NCBI GenBank assembly: GCA_008694505.1
Contig: VZDJ01000090.1
Location: 7,619,521-7,683,520, forward strand
DNA: 64,000 nucleotides
DNA from: Cyanoderma ruficeps
Taxonomy: Eukaryota; Chordata; Aves; Passeriformes; Timaliidae
Direction of reading: 5' to 3'
Below, piece after piece: positions 1 through 14,400 of the stretch (positions are counted from its first letter, which is position 1; each line of letters starts with the position of its first letter). A program made the position numbers and the translations under genes. A model generated the notes under the pieces. That model did not search any database. It had not been told where the DNA came from and saw nothing but the letters and a program-made list of their open reading frames with translations.

Positions 1-3000
1 CTTGTGTTCTTCACCAGTAGAGGACAGCACGAACCCAGCTATTGTCCCAAAAGTTGCTCCACCTTTTTTCCTCCTTCCTTCACCCAACAGCTAAAGTCAA
101 TGGAAGTTTCCTCGCTACCTTTTTCTCAAGAGGAATACCTGGTCTCCTTCCTGAATGAAGGAATTTATTTTCAGTGAAATAAAATTTAAGTGTATGTTTT
201 ATCACTGGCAGAAATCTCTAATGATCAACATACTCAGAAGGCTGCTGTTCTGTTTTCTTCCTTCCAAGATACCTTTGACTTGGGAGATCCTCTGCCACTT
301 CTCACAGGCACAGAAAATACAGAAGTTAAACCATAGGTGAGCCTGAGAGGCTGACAGATAAACAAGCTGTGTTCTATTGCAGTTTGCAGATGTTACCAGC
401 CTGCAGTTTGCTCTTTGCCTAATGCTGCTTTCCAAGATGGGAAGCACAGAACTGCATCAGCCTTGAAAAGCACAAAGGAAAACAGGGTCTTTGTCATAAA
501 ACATATTTTATCTTACCTTAGACAAATCTGACCCATTCAGGCAAGCAGAAAGGATCCTGGTATGGGGATAAGCTCCACATTCTGCAGTGCAGTCCATTGT
601 GGAGAATCACAGGAGGCAGCTGGTTCTCCCTTTCTACCTAGGGATTGACCAGGAGAGTTTACTTACTGCCTAATTCATAAGATGCAATGAATTGCTCTAA
701 ATCTGTCATTATTTCAGCTTTTGCCTTAATGCTTGTTTGTGTTCCTTAGGCCTACCTCATCCCCGTGTGTGATCTGGGCTCTGGGCCGTCTCTGGCTGCC
801 ACGCCTGGCTGGCCCTGCTTGTTTACTCCGGTAGCATGGGGCTGACATGGCTTCTGCCCTATTGTCCTTGTTATGCTTGGCTTCCAGCTGCTCCCCAGTG
901 CTGGAGAACAGCTGGACTTTGCTGTTCCTCACACTCACCCACCTCACAGTAGCTCAAAATCTGCAGAAAAATGGCAGACAGAAAACATTTAAGTTCTTCT
1001 TTGAGTATCGCCTGGGTAGTACTTCTATATCCCTGCTTGTGTGAGTCCCACTCACTATGTCTAAGCTTGTGGGTTTTTTGGTTTTTTTTCAAAGTGAGTG
1101 ACAAGAATTTTTCCAAGTCAGGTAGCTTTAATGAAAAGATTGTTTTAAATTTAATTCTTTCTCTCAAATGGACTCTTTTGTGACTTGAAAAAGCCTTTTC
1201 CCACTCTTTATCCCCAGAAATTCAAAACTGAAGTCAACACTTTCTAATGCGGGTTTGGAGTTGCACATGTGCACTATGGCTGGGTAGAAATAATGGTGTA
1301 GATATTGTTAGGGAGTTATTATTGCGTTATTTTACTAAAGCTGCTTAACTATGAATATCTAAGATGGAATTGCAGGATGATTTCTAACCACCCAAGTTTT
1401 AAGTTTGTCAAATGCTCTCCTGTTAGCTGTATTGGGGAAGTTGCTGTAAACAACCTTTGGCAAAGCTTTGAAGTTTTTGTATGATTTAAGGCACCTAACT
1501 CTACACAAGATGAGTGAAAGCCAGGTTAGAAAGGGACACAGAAAACTACAAGTTTTATTCCACAATTACTTCAGCTTTACCTTCTGTAATTTGGGTTTCT
1601 GTTGTGAGCTTCTACGCAAGGGTATGAAGCTCAACATTGCCAACTTGGCAAGGAATTATCAAACCCTAAATGTCTTTTGGTTCATAAGATTTCCATTGCT
1701 TTTTGAAAAAATTGAGTTGGTAATAGGCCATTTAGGGGAAGCCCTTCTGATGGGGCATTGGATTGTTCTTGAGTTAATTCAACAAGCAGAGCCAACAGCC
1801 TGTAGCTCTGTCTGCCTGTATTTGTATTTCTGTCTTTCAGTTGCACATCTACAGCATTTGCCACCCCTGCTCCTGCTTCTCTGCAGGCACTCACCCTAAT
1901 GCACTGTCTGGTCACCCTCAGAACTCACAGGGAATTCAGAGTTTGTTTCTACTAGAATTTGAATTGTAATGTTTGAGAACTGTGTTGAGAACACATGTAA
2001 CGCTCACAGCCACTTTTCCTCAGAGCAGTAAAATTGGTATCCATTGAACAGCTTTTCAAAAATGGTTTTCAAAAATGTTGTTGGGAACAGCACATAATTA
2101 GGTATCTCTAATTCAGATCCCAAGTCTGTACTACAAAGTGTCTCTTAAGTAACTTCAGAAAAGCCATGGCAATTTTCAAGCTCATCTGACTCTTCCTGCA
2201 TCTTCTAAACCCTACAGAAACACTCCTTTCACAGAAATGCTGTCTCAGCCTTGCCTTGTCTCTAGGCAAATGTCTCTTTACTTACTGAACATTGATGAGC
2301 CCTGGACAGTGCAGTGACAGAGAGTTTACACAGAGCATGTCTCATTAGCTCTGGGGGAAAAAACAAACAACTTGTGTCAGTTCTGAAGCAAAGCTGAATT
2401 ATGGGTGGCCATTTCCTGCCATCCAAAGTTCAGAGAACTTGTGACGTTGCTTGAGTTGAGGTGTAACAATTTCTGAGAGCTGATTTGTGTGTGGATATGG
2501 CCTTGCAGAGGACTTTGGGTATTAATTTTGAATTAAAAGTTCTGCTTAACCTGACTTACAAGTTCTCCTTGAATTCCTACAGGGGAATTTCAATAGGCCA
2601 AGACTTTGCCTTTTAATCCTCCTTTTTCATGATCTCTAAAGCATCCCAAATGTTGCCTCAGCATTGATGGTTTGGGCAGCAGTAACCCTGAAGACTTCTC
2701 AAATGCCCCATAGCTTCTCACATCTTGAGCTGTGTCAGGTAAGCCTCTTATCTCCTAAGAAGTCATGATAGATAGTACACTGTAAGTTATTCATCATCTC
2801 AGTCCCACTTAGTTCTGTGACCTCTTCTTAGAGAAATAATAAAGAGCTGGGAAGAGCTATAGATTACTTTAAGGAAGTTAGTGAAACCATCAGCAGCTAA
2901 TACACATTCTAAGGTCTGTTTGTGTTTTGTGAAGATAAAGCAGTACCTACTCAGCAATTTCCAGTGCACTGATTAGTCTGCAATGCTAGCAATTCCTCCT

Positions 3001-6000
3001 GCTCTGTAAAATAACACAGTATCCTTTCTTTTGAAAATGTGTTGTCTGTGTACAAAAAGAGTCTGACTCAACATGAATATTTAGCAGCTGTGCTCCTTGC
3101 ATTCAGACTCTCTAGTTTGGGTGGGATGTTTCTGAGGAGATTCCTTCCTTAGCTTTATATTACTGCCCTCCCCAAAGATGGGAGATAGCTTCTCAAAACC
3201 ATGATGGATGATATTTTTATTACAATACATCCCTCTGCCTGGTGATGGAATCTAGCTGAGAGGAGTGTCTGGAAATTGCATCGCCTCCCCCGGCTTTGGT
3301 TGTCTCAAGCAAATTTTGGGGCATATTGTAATTCTTATCTAATGTTTCTTAAGGTTTCTGAATTCCTTTGTCTGCAAGTAGCAATATTTAAACTTCTATT
3401 TTGTGACAGATATGCATAATATAATGGTTTGGGATTTTTGGGGTTTTTTTCAAGAAAGGAAGACTGCTACAAATTAAATGCTAGGCAAGTAATTGTGCAT
3501 CTATAATGAGCAAGGACACGTAGTCAGCAAGTATTTTGGGCTTTATTCTTTTCACAGGAATGCCTCTGCTCTTGCTTGAGGCCACCAGGCACAGTAGAAT
3601 TTAGGAGAAGTCTGTGATATTTCTTGGAGGTATCATTCTTGCACAGAAAGGCAAATTTCTTGTACAACAGATGCTAATCTAAATGTTCTGATGACTTGAT
3701 CAAATGCCCCATAAAGCAAATATTTCCATGGGCTATTTGATCAGACTTGACAATAACATCTTTAGCTTGAAGGAATAATGCCGATTTTAAAATTCAAAGA
3801 CATATAATTTCCCATATAATAAATAATAATAAATATCAACCCTTATTATCAATGCTGTTTACCCCAACTGCCAAGCTACAATCTGTTTATTAAGGCAGTC
3901 ATCTTTTTTGATTCCCTTCAATATTAACAGAGTGTTTATTCCTTTACCCTCTTTAAACTCCGCCTGATCACATAGCTGTTCCCCTAAAGGAAATTACGGG
4001 CTGCAGAGAAATCTGGAGAAATAGCTGTGTTTTAATACTAGCTGTATGTCATCCAGGATCCCACCGGAGATGACATTATTACTTTTCAATGGCAAGAGCT
4101 GGTCACATGGGAGGTGATGTTTTTATTATAATCAGCTGCAGAGAACTGGTGAGGGTGAGCTCATCTGCAGCTGAGTATGTTTGAACTTTTGCACCTTTCA
4201 GTACCTTTCTGTGAGCAGTGAAAACTCTCTCCAAGTGGGACGTGTTAGGGAGTTAGGTTTCCTGCAAATGCTGAGATCTTAGAAAACGGCCACAGGAAAT
4301 GAACATTGCAAAATAAAATAGAGATGAGAAATTATGATGTTGATTATTGAAGCAAAGTAGTTTCATCTGTGTTCTGAAGGAAAGGATTATTACGGTTTAA
4401 ATATCTGATTTGATTTTAGTCTTCCATTCACAAAATTAATCGAAAGACTTCTTGAATCTAGGTCATGTTACTCAAAGCAGATTCCACATACACTGTGACC
4501 AGCCATTATGCTGGGAGTCTCCTGGGAGATGCTGTGCACCCTGAACTCCTGTCTGAAGCTTCAAAAAATGGTCTTTTGTCAAAACCTCGAGAAACATATC
4601 ACATCTGCTTCCCTTGGACAATTTCCAGACAATATGCATTTAATTGACTTTCGGTGAGGAATAAATGGAAATCTAGTGGCACATCTGGTGCTGCCTTCAA
4701 ATCAATTTACAGTGCTTAAATAGATTTGAACTGGCACTCACTCGCTTGAAGAACCTGTCATGCAGCTCTTTGTTCACTTCACCCCACTAACTAGGCTATT
4801 AAACAGTGTCTTTTGCCTTAATGCAGATTTTGCTGAAAAAAAGATGACATTTTGCACATGGCTGGGCTTTAAGGCAGTTAATGAAATTAAAGCAAAGAAC
4901 TCCCAGCACAGTAGGAAACCCAGATAACAGGAACAATCGTTTAGTCAGCACATTTCTGCTCCCACAGGAGCTGAGGCTAATTATCAGGGCCAAGGCATCC
5001 AGCATCCAGAGGGGTGAGGAGATGACAGCACAACAGCATTTCTCTGCACAACTGCCCTAGTCAAATTTATTTACACACGCTGGAGAAACAATGCTTTTGA
5101 AACATATTTTTCCAGTGCAGACAGGGAAGTGTAGATAATGCATCCATGTAGTTGTCCTATCAAGTTGTCACAACAATTTGCAGTTTGGAAAGCAGCTTAG
5201 GTAGTTTATACAGTGCCATCCATATGGGATGACCCTGGGTAATTTTGGAAAAGATGTATCAAAGGAAAAAAAGGAGTTTACAGAGGGAAAGGATTCAAGT
5301 CTGGAAAATGTCTCTACACAAAACAGACACTTTCTTTCCCCCCACCCCCCCTCCCCAATTTAAGAAAATTCAAATAACATTCCACAGTCATCAAAGCATG
5401 TTCTCTTATCACCGAGCTGGCTTTGAGTTAACAGAGTACTTATTGATCTTTCTCTATTTTCTTTACTAAACCAGATCATAAAAGGTGAGAAAGAGCAGTT
5501 TTGTCTGAGCACTTTTATGAGTTAAAAGCATTATTTTGTGCTTAAGGCACGGGGCCAGATCTTCGAACATATGGTTCAGATCCTGCTTTTTCCTGTGTGA
5601 CAAAATATATTTGCATTTCAATTCCCCGTCTACAAGGCGGGGATCATGTTGTTTTATTGTTTTACAGAGGTGGTCAGTTCATGGAGTTTATGTGAGTGCC
5701 TGTATGGCCCATTTCAATGAAAATGTGACTTTAAGCTGTGTAAAACAGTTGGTTACTTAATGTTTTGCTTATTCAGTCCCACCTCTATCCAGCTCTATCA
5801 CTGTTTTCTGTGCCTTCAAATTATTTTTTCCAATATTGCCATTCGTAATATGAGGAAAATGCTGCTTTCTTACTACCATTGGCAGTTGTATTAATAAGTT
5901 GTTTACAGTTCTTCCAAAAACGTGCTGTAAAGATGGAAATTATTTCAGTCACGTGAACTCCATCCACTAAGCTATCTTTTGCAAAGAGAGTCCTTCCACT

Positions 6001-9000
6001 GTTTTTTGCTGCTCCTGCTCATAGAGATTCTTCCCTGTTGTTTCCTATACATGAAAAAGTTCATTCAGGCTTCACACATTACTATCTCCCAATTTGGAGA
6101 CATACAAATCCAGCTGCAACATCGTGAAAGATGAGGAACGAATAAATGATGTTTGCAGTCTGATCCTGGCCAGGACTCAGTTAAGATTTTATCTTAACAC
6201 TGCCTTTGGTGTCCAGGGAAAGACACTGACCTGTGGGCCGTCTGCCAGCTCGTGCCTAATTGGAATGCTGGCCCTTGGCCAACAGCCCAGCAGAAAGTCA
6301 ACTCGTGAAACAGGAGAAATCTTTGAGTCAGCTCCTGAAATAGGTGGAGTTGTCGCAGGCAATGAAGTCTTTTTACCATCCACTCTGGGATACATCTTTC
6401 CTTCCCAAGGTTTTATTGTTTCCGTGGCCTCCTGATAGTTTTCCAGCAAGATTGCAATCTCAGCCTACAAAGCACCAGAAGATTGATTCTAGCTGAAAAT
6501 GGTCTGTGGTAAACAGACACGTTTCTGAGGACTCTACTTTATTGTAAGGGCACTGTGTGTTTGGAACAAATGCTGCAGACATCTCCTTTGGGCTGATTAT
6601 TTCTGTTGTGAGTTAGTTCAGGAAAACCTACTTAATTGCTACACAGGACCACAACTATCCCAAATGTAAATATGCCGATTATCTGGTCCTGTTCTTATAT
6701 CCTAAGAATTTTTCCGTTTTAATTTTTCACCGAAAATCACAGAATTATATTCTCAAAATTACAGATTCAAATGTTTTACAACCTGTTCATAATGCAGTAT
6801 TTCTCTAAACTGTGTGCTGGTCCTTTTACTGCCTCCTAATTGAAGGAGAGTATTTTTCTGAGATGAGGAATTTTTTTTTCACAGTAATGCAGGAATGCTC
6901 AGCAAATCGTGTCAATATCCTTCTTGAGCCAAAAAAACAAAAGAAAAGCAAGCAAACAGGGTTTTGAGGAAGGATTCAGCTTTTCATTCCAGGATTCTTA
7001 CTCAGAGCTATACACATTCCACAATTCCATCCTGTTCCTGATAAACACAGAGCACACTCTGCTTTCTCAGGAACAAACATTATCTAGTAATTTATGTGTC
7101 TATTTGGATTGATTGAAATAATAAACTAAGTGTTTTGGAAAATCTCTGGGATATCAAGAAATTGTATGCAGATCTGGTCATATTTTCTCTAGAACCACAC
7201 CACATGTTGTGGGGTTCCTCAGGATCCAACCCATGGGTACCCCAAAGTTCCTTCTGGGACAAGAAATATAGAGGGGTTTTTTTTTCAGGTTTCCCTTTAG
7301 CCCTGGGAGAATAATTGCTAATATATTTTTTTTTGTTGTGAGTTTTGAAAGAGGTTGATCAGATCATACAACACAACAACTGCTTATGTAAAGCAGAATA
7401 TGAAGCAAAGATAACAGGGTGCACCAGGGACTGGGGATGTGTGAACAAGTGCAGTGCATATTCAGTGGGAGACAAAACTCCCTTCTCACTCGTCTAGAAA
7501 TATTCAGTAAACAATCAAATGAGCACTGTGGGCTGGGTCCGTGAAAAACCATTGCTTAGGAGCTGCTCTTAAGTACCAAACATAGTTTTTAGAAAGTCGT
7601 GCCTTTCATCAAACTATCCAGAGAAAAGGTTTGTAATGTGCAAACCAGTTTGAGTTCACTAGTTCTACCAGCAGGTCTAAAAAAAGGTAACTTCCTTTGT
7701 AGGCTATTGTAGCTGCAGCAATGCTGCTACATTTTAATGCTGTTGGGTACTCCTGAGACAAAAAGGGTATAAAGGGCCAGCTGATGAGATCTATGGATCT
7801 CCAGCAACTTTGGTAGAGTTTCTTTTTATTCACATGAAGTAAATCAGGCCTCAGTCCTTCTTTGAGACCACTGTTAAGGAGAGTTTCAGGAATTTGTTTC
7901 AGAAGAGTGATCCAGATTGTTAAATAGATATGAATGCGTAAGAGTAGATATTACAGGGTGTGAAAATATAATTAAAAACTAACACTGTATCTATAAAGCT
8001 GATAAAAAGTAGATCAAATAATAAAGTGTGATGACAAATATTGTGAGCAGGCAGGACTTTTGCATCAGAAATTCAGTACAGAGAAGTTCACTCTCAAGCG
8101 TAGGTCAAATTTCAAGATGCTTCCTGATAACATGGGAGGCAATCTGTGCCTGCATGCAATTCCTCACTTAGATAATGCATAGGAAACAAAATGATTTAAA
8201 CTCCCAAGGCATCTGACCCTGTGTGCAGTTGTCTAGGAACAAAATTATGTACAAAATACTCAGATATTATCAGAGCCTTGTGTATATCGTGATTCCACAG
8301 CAATGGAATTTGCTGAAGAATTGTAGTCTTGACTCTTGCTTATTATTAGTTACCATATGAAAGGGAATGAGAAGGAATTTGGAAGTTTTCAGGGAAGTCT
8401 CTGGTGGGCATTTTGCAGACATCCAGTAAATGAACGCAGACCATAGAACAGGAAACTGCACCAGAAGGTGGAAATCACAACACTAGTTGCAACAGCTGTG
8501 ATTAAAAGAATAAATAAACAAACTAACAAACAAACACACACCTCCCTGAAAAGAAAAAAAATAACCAAGAAAATGGGAGGTGGTAGTTTATAAAGTGGGT
8601 AACGTTCTAGTCTGTGTGAGTATTAAAATACCTTTAACAGTGCCAGCCAAACATCATCAGTGTACTGAACTGTGCTTTAATGTTACCCGTGAGAAGGATG
8701 AGCTCTGATCATCTGGAAGAGATGGAAGGCAAATTTGGAAAGTAAAAATTCTCTTTAGAAAAGAAACAATTAGCTATCTCACTGCAGAGTAATTCTCTAA
8801 CTCTGATTTCTAGTCATACTCATCCCATAAGCACAGGCTGCCCCTCCGACCATTGCAGAAGTTCGTCATGCAAATGTAACTGCCAATAGCTGAATATGAA
8901 AAAAAAATATATAATGAGTATGAAACTGAAGAGCTTCTTTGGACTGTTTGAGTTAATGCTCAAAATAGTTTTTTGGAAACTCTTACTCTTCAAAATATAA

Positions 9001-10265
9001 ATTAAAGAGCTGTGAGATTTCTAATATTCCAGAATGTTTTATGCTGAGTTCTTAGGTACACATCTAACATGATGATTTTTAATTAATCAGATCTTATGTT
9101 CAATTTAAATCTGACTTATTTTAAATTTGAATTTGCAACTCCCATTTAGCAGGTCTAAGATTCATTCACAGTCCCTTCTGATAATATTTTGTGGTGATAA
9201 CACTGTTCTTTTCTCATTTTATTTTCATTTTGACATCTGTTTGTTGGTTACCTTTACATTGTGCTGCCTCAGCTTGGGAACAGACTACAGAAACAGCAGC
9301 CACAGCATCCCACCAGGACACCTGTGCAGAGCCTGTGGAGCCCGAGGAGGGGAAGATGAAGCCAACAGAGTGGAAGTAATCACTGTTAATCAAGCAAGGT
9401 TAATCACCAGCACTCCAGTTCAGTGAGCTTGGCACTGCAGTTTACAAGGGCATGCCTTAGAATTACTTTCCCCATCTCTGCTAGAGCTTTTCTAAAAGTC
9501 AGTCCGTGATGTGTGGAAGGCGGATCTGTGGATATGTCTCTGCCTTATTCTTCTAACAGTGATTTTAGGAATCCCAAATTTGACTGCTGGCGCTCCAGAC
9601 CAGCACAGCTCCACTGGAGGAGCCATCATTGTCCAGCCAGGACTGGTCAGTGTGTGTTTGGGGGACACTTGGCAGCTGTCAAAGTGAATGGAGTCAGGCC
9701 AAGAAAGCTAAAACAGGGAAATGTTGTCTTGGGAAGGCAAAAGCCAAGGGTGCATCTGATATCATCAATAGACCATGATCAGGCACGTAGGCAGAGGATG
9801 TTGCAGGATTTCCAAACTCTTTCAAAACTCTGCCTAATCACAACCTAGGCAAGAACTCTTGGAGCCTCATCAGAAAAAGCTGAACTCAGATGAGCACTAG
9901 AACAAGGAGTAAGAGTTCTACAGAACAATGCAGAGAGGCACAGGGGAGTCAAAAAACAAGTACTGAATTCACTAGAGACGGAGGGGAAGCTAAACACTAC
10001 TTAGAGCTTTTTGAGGCCATAGGGAGAATGTTTCAAACTGTCTGTATTTAAGTAGATTCCTCAGTCCTAAACAGCAGTGGCAACTTTAAATCTTTTTTCC
10101 TCTTTGCTTTTTTTGCTTTCCATTGGAGGAAAGTGGAGAGAAAAGAAATCATGAGGTTATGTATAAAAACCTTGAGGTCCACAAAGTGCAACCTGCTGTT
10201 ATGGCAAACAGTCATAACAAAAATCTACTCATAAACTGTTGACAGTCCTTTAAAAACATAATTAA
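1..10265. other. Intergenic DNA upstream of DCBLD2, no gene seen
   Basis: AT-rich sequence with short ORFs on both strands (up to about 143 codons). None has a recognisable domain, splice context or family resemblance. A small AAT-rich tract occurs at 3815-3834 and an AAAC/AAAT-rich tract at 8509-8541. The stretch from about 3.95 to 4.75 kb reads like a conserved non-coding element by composition, as discussed in the findings. Confidence 0.6.
8509..8541. repeat. Low-complexity (AAAC/AAAT)n tract
   Basis: Short A-rich tract of AAAT, AAAC and CACA units in intergenic DNA. It could be a decayed poly-A or simple repeat. Confidence 0.7.
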
Positions 10266-10269
10266 TCTT

Positions 10270-11480
10270 ATTGCACCTCTAATATCAGAAATCCATTTGG
10301 TAACTGCCTGCTCTGCTGCTCAGAAATCTTGCTGTACCTCTCCTTTTGCCAGTATCATCTTGTGCAATGAAGAACAAATTCCTCTTATCTCTGACCTTAC
10401 CTATTTGCCCATTTGAACAGCATTACTCATTAAGGCACCTTATCCAGATAGGCTCTTCAGGAATGTAGAATCCAGTTTCCTGAGCAGCCTAGCATCCCAT
10501 CTCTGAAGGTATTCTGTGTGTAGTCAATCCAGATCAAGTTACTCCTTTTAATAATGGTGACTCATTCCAGGAGACATTTCATTATTTTAAGTAAAATTAA
10601 TTTAATATTTCTGTATCTCTGTTAAAATATCTCATCTCTCAGCTGAGCAATACATTCATCTTTTTCATACCTTCATGTCAGTCATATCTCATAGTTAGGC
10701 CATCAACCTTACATGCAAGTCATTGTCCCTGCCTCCAAATAAATTGTCAACTTAAATGAGAAATTCTTATTAGTTTTTTTGTTGTAGTTCACCACATTTC
10801 TATCACTCCTGACTCATAAATCAATCTTTCTTGTATGATAATGTTCCCCCTCCTTATACAATATTTTATCATTATACTGAAAATTCCTCCCTCAGTGTCA
10901 TCAGCAGATTTAATTAATATGTTCCTATTCTTTGTGCCAAGGCCATTCATAAAGGTATTTTATAATGCTGAGTTCCATAAACAGTCCTGGAGGATGTCTC
11001 ACTGCAGTCTGCCTTGAATTCTCAGTGATAAATCCTCATTCTCTCTTTCCCTTACTCTCCTTGCCAAATCCTCTTGCTATTATCATACTCATTTGTATTC
11101 ACATAGGTGATTCCTATGCTATTGCATATCTTTTCCACTTTAATTTATGAACTGTATGAGAATACAGTTCACGATAAATTCACTGTATTTTCTTTCCCTA
11201 AAAAAGCTGATTGCTGTCAAAAACAATGCCAGCAGAATCTGTTATTTTTCATAAACCCAATCTGTATTTTTTCCTATTTTTTACTACTTTTAGGCCTTGT
11301 AGAGTATTTTCCTTTGCAACACATTCTAAAGCCTTGAATACTATACTAAGTGTACAATTGCATCAACATGTTCTTTCTGTATTCTTAAATACAGAAGTTT
11401 ATTTTCTAGACAAGATAGAAAAAATAGCCTTTTTTTTTCTTGTGGTGTCTTTGGCAGGTAATCATTCATTTCTAATTTGC
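10270..11480 (-). mobile_element. Ancient CR1/L3-like LINE remnant (reverse orientation)
   Basis: Weak but ordered resemblance to the reverse complement of CR1 ORF2. GTGTCATCAGCAGATTTAAT and CTTTGTGCCAAGGCCATTCA at about 10896-10950 correspond to the region encoding the reverse-transcriptase FADD segment. Next come the TCCTGGAGGATGTCTCACTG block, TTTATGAACTGTATGAG near 11.15 kb and CATAAACCCAATCTG near 11.25 kb. The order matches CR1, but identity is low and the reading frame is destroyed. The boundaries are approximate, and it may extend to about 11.9 kb. Confidence 0.55.
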
Positions 11481-14400
11481 TAATATTGAACAGTGATCCA
11501 TTTTTAAACAATTAAAGTCTCCTTCCACACCCCTTGTTTTTTTGTCTTTTGATAATCCAAACTTTGTTGCTATTTTTTCTCATCTCCAAAGCAGATTTTT
11601 TTCTAAGTTTTTGTTTATTCCTAACATATTTTTTCAGATAGCTGCTCATCCAGTTACTACAAGATTCCTCTTCTAAGAGTTACAAAGCATTTTTGCATCT
11701 CCTATTTACCAATCCTCCCAAACTTTCTCAGCATTCAGGACCCCACACTATTTTGTCCACCCTGCTTCTCCAAATACTTCTCTTTCTTTTATAAAATTTC
11801 TTCTTTTTTCTCCTAACGCTTCTTTTTTGTTATTTACAATAATTTAATTTATATTGATCTGATGTAACTATTATCATCAGAACCAAACTATTTTATGCTA
11901 TTCTTGTTCTTTAGCCACTAGGAGCAAAGACACAGTCCTTATTCAGTAGCACTTTTTCAGTAAATTTTCAAGCATTTTCCTTCCTAAGCTAAATGAAAGA
12001 CAATACAACAGAAAAGTAATATATTTCTTCTATTAGAACAGCACATCTTTCAGTTCATGTGATGGCCACTCTACCCAGTCTCTGATTTATAGTGATTAAG
12101 AGACTGATACATTCAATATACAGTCTTTTCTCCACAATGAGAAAACATTTGTCTGAGGTTTTTTTAAGACATGTTTTACCTATTCCAGTGATGCCCACTT
12201 TATGCTTTAGGGCTAGAGCCATGCCCCTTGAATAATGCTGATAATTTCCAATGGAGTAAGTTTTGGCATGAAATTCTGAGAAGACACATGAGAATCAGAT
12301 CCTAAACAAAAAGGCAGAGAAAGTTGCTGAGGGAGGAGAATTTTTACTGTATTCCAAAGGAGTGTGTTAGTAATTATGAGAAGAAATTGAGTTTTTTTTT
12401 AAAAAAAGATATCAGGAAAAAATGTACTGAGACCAAAACACACTACAGTCTGGAGACATCTTCCAAAGGGAATCTTGGAAGCAGAAAAGTCTTGGGCTTT
12501 TAAAAGCAGATTTGACAAAGCAATAGAATAAGAACTACATTTTTAAGCTGGCTATTGGAGACTTTTTCCATCTGTAGCTTCTCTGTGTATCTTCCATGTG
12601 TCTGTGTTCTCTGCCTTCTCTTTCCCTGACAGATATTCTACTCCTCATTAAATAAGGAAGTATTAACTCTCTTTACTGACTTTCCCTCCGTTTTCACTCA
12701 TAATTTAACCCCAGATTTAAATTGCTGCTGCACTGCTTTGATCTATTCTACCGAAATTAATTCCAGGTAGTTTTTCTCTTTGAGGTACAGTTCCTCTCCA
12801 TGGCCCAGCTAAGAAGGGAAAGGAAGAAAAAAAAAGCTACTTGCATTTTAACACTTCTGTGAATGAAAAACATACATTTGATCACAGCTTGCAGGCTGTG
12901 GATAGGATTCAAAACAAGGTGGGTTTTATTCATTGTGTTTAATATTACACACTGAAGTTTGAGGCACCAATGGCAGGTGATAAATTTTTGTAAAACTGCT
13001 TCCCATATCTCTAATTTCTTTACAATCTTTCTTTGTACACTGTCAGATTTACATGCACTGCCCCCTCAAACACAGGGCTGGAGTCATTCTTCATCTCTCA
13101 GGGTTAACTAATTCATCATTAGATGAACCCATGCAGATCTGCATGAAATGTTTGCTTTTAAAGCCAAGCTTTCTTACATCAGCTTTTGAAATTTTATTCA
13201 CTTGGACAAGCTGATTAATGGTGTCAGCATTGTTCATTTGCTTTGCAATGCATACTGAGCAGATGTTACACTGGCTTGTTGCCCCACACTGAGCATGAAG
13301 GGGTAAATCCTTTGAGACCTTGCTTTTGTTAGTAGGTCACTTACCAAAAGGTCAACAAGCCTGTTTTATACACAAACATGATATTGATTAATCTGAGATA
13401 TTTTGATTCAGTTCTTCCGGGAGGGGCTTTATATTAGAAGCACAGAGCCAAAACCTGACATGTCAGACTAGGCAAAACATTGGCTCGCTGTAAGGGTAAT
13501 CTTTTCTGTGAGGGTTTCCAGGTTGAGCCAGTTGTGGGGTGTTCTCATCATAGTTTGCATTTTTTCTCTCAGGAGGCATGCAGGCAAGGGCTGTAGGGAG
13601 AGGTAATGTCTTTTCATCCAGGCAATGAGACGTTAAAAAAAGAATGTTTTAGGCATGCAAATGCCTGTTTAGGTGTGAAATGGAAGCCACAAACTTCAAG
13701 CTCAATACAGAGTGAGAAGGAAAATGTTCTTCAAAAAAATCTGGGTAAGTAGCCCTAGGAAAAACACAAAATGGTAGCAAGAGAAGGAATAATAAGCTAT
13801 ACAGAAGCGTTTTCCTTTAACATGGGCTAAACTTCAGAAATTAATTCTCTGAAGTAGGACTACAGCTGGCAGAAGAGAATCAAGAGCATTGATACAAATG
13901 TCGGAAACATTTTGCCATGAATTTTAAGTCAGGTATGAGGTTTCCCAAAGCTCAGGAAGTATTCAGGGCCAGAGCTTTTACATTACAAAAAGGAGGCTGT
14001 AAGTCTACCTTATTTGTTGTCCTGGGAAAAAGGTTTTAAATATGCTACACTGACAGATGGAAATAAAATTACTATCTCCCTACCTCCTGAAAATGCAATG
14101 GAGTTATTAATTTTATTTCATTTACTAATGTTTTAATTTTATACATATATATATCAATTTGTTAATTCACACATGGGGTGTTTGTTTTTGTTCATTTTCC
14201 CCCAGAATTCTTTCTCCATCCTAGCCAAAAAGAAAAAAGAAAATCAAAAATATATGCATTAATCCCATACAGGTAAAACTTAATCTATTTCAGCGGATAC
14301 AAGATATGAATGCTCACAATGGTCTCAGATCTTACAGCCCCCGCTGAAGCTCAGGGCTTGCCTCCCAAGTGAATCTCTAACACCCAGTATTAAATCTTCA

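Noticed and set aside
1468..1899. Frame of 143 codons near the left end
   Set aside because: It does not start at ATG, has mixed composition and ends in a low-complexity Leu/Ser tail. No family was recognised.
6094..6435. Frame of 113 codons in upstream DNA as a small gene
   Set aside because: No domain, no splice or promoter context, and an overlapping antisense frame. Expected by chance at this length.
9127..9848. Frames around 9.1-9.8 kb as exons of an unknown gene
   Set aside because: No consistent splice borders or recognisable protein. The GC-richer composition alone does not support coding.
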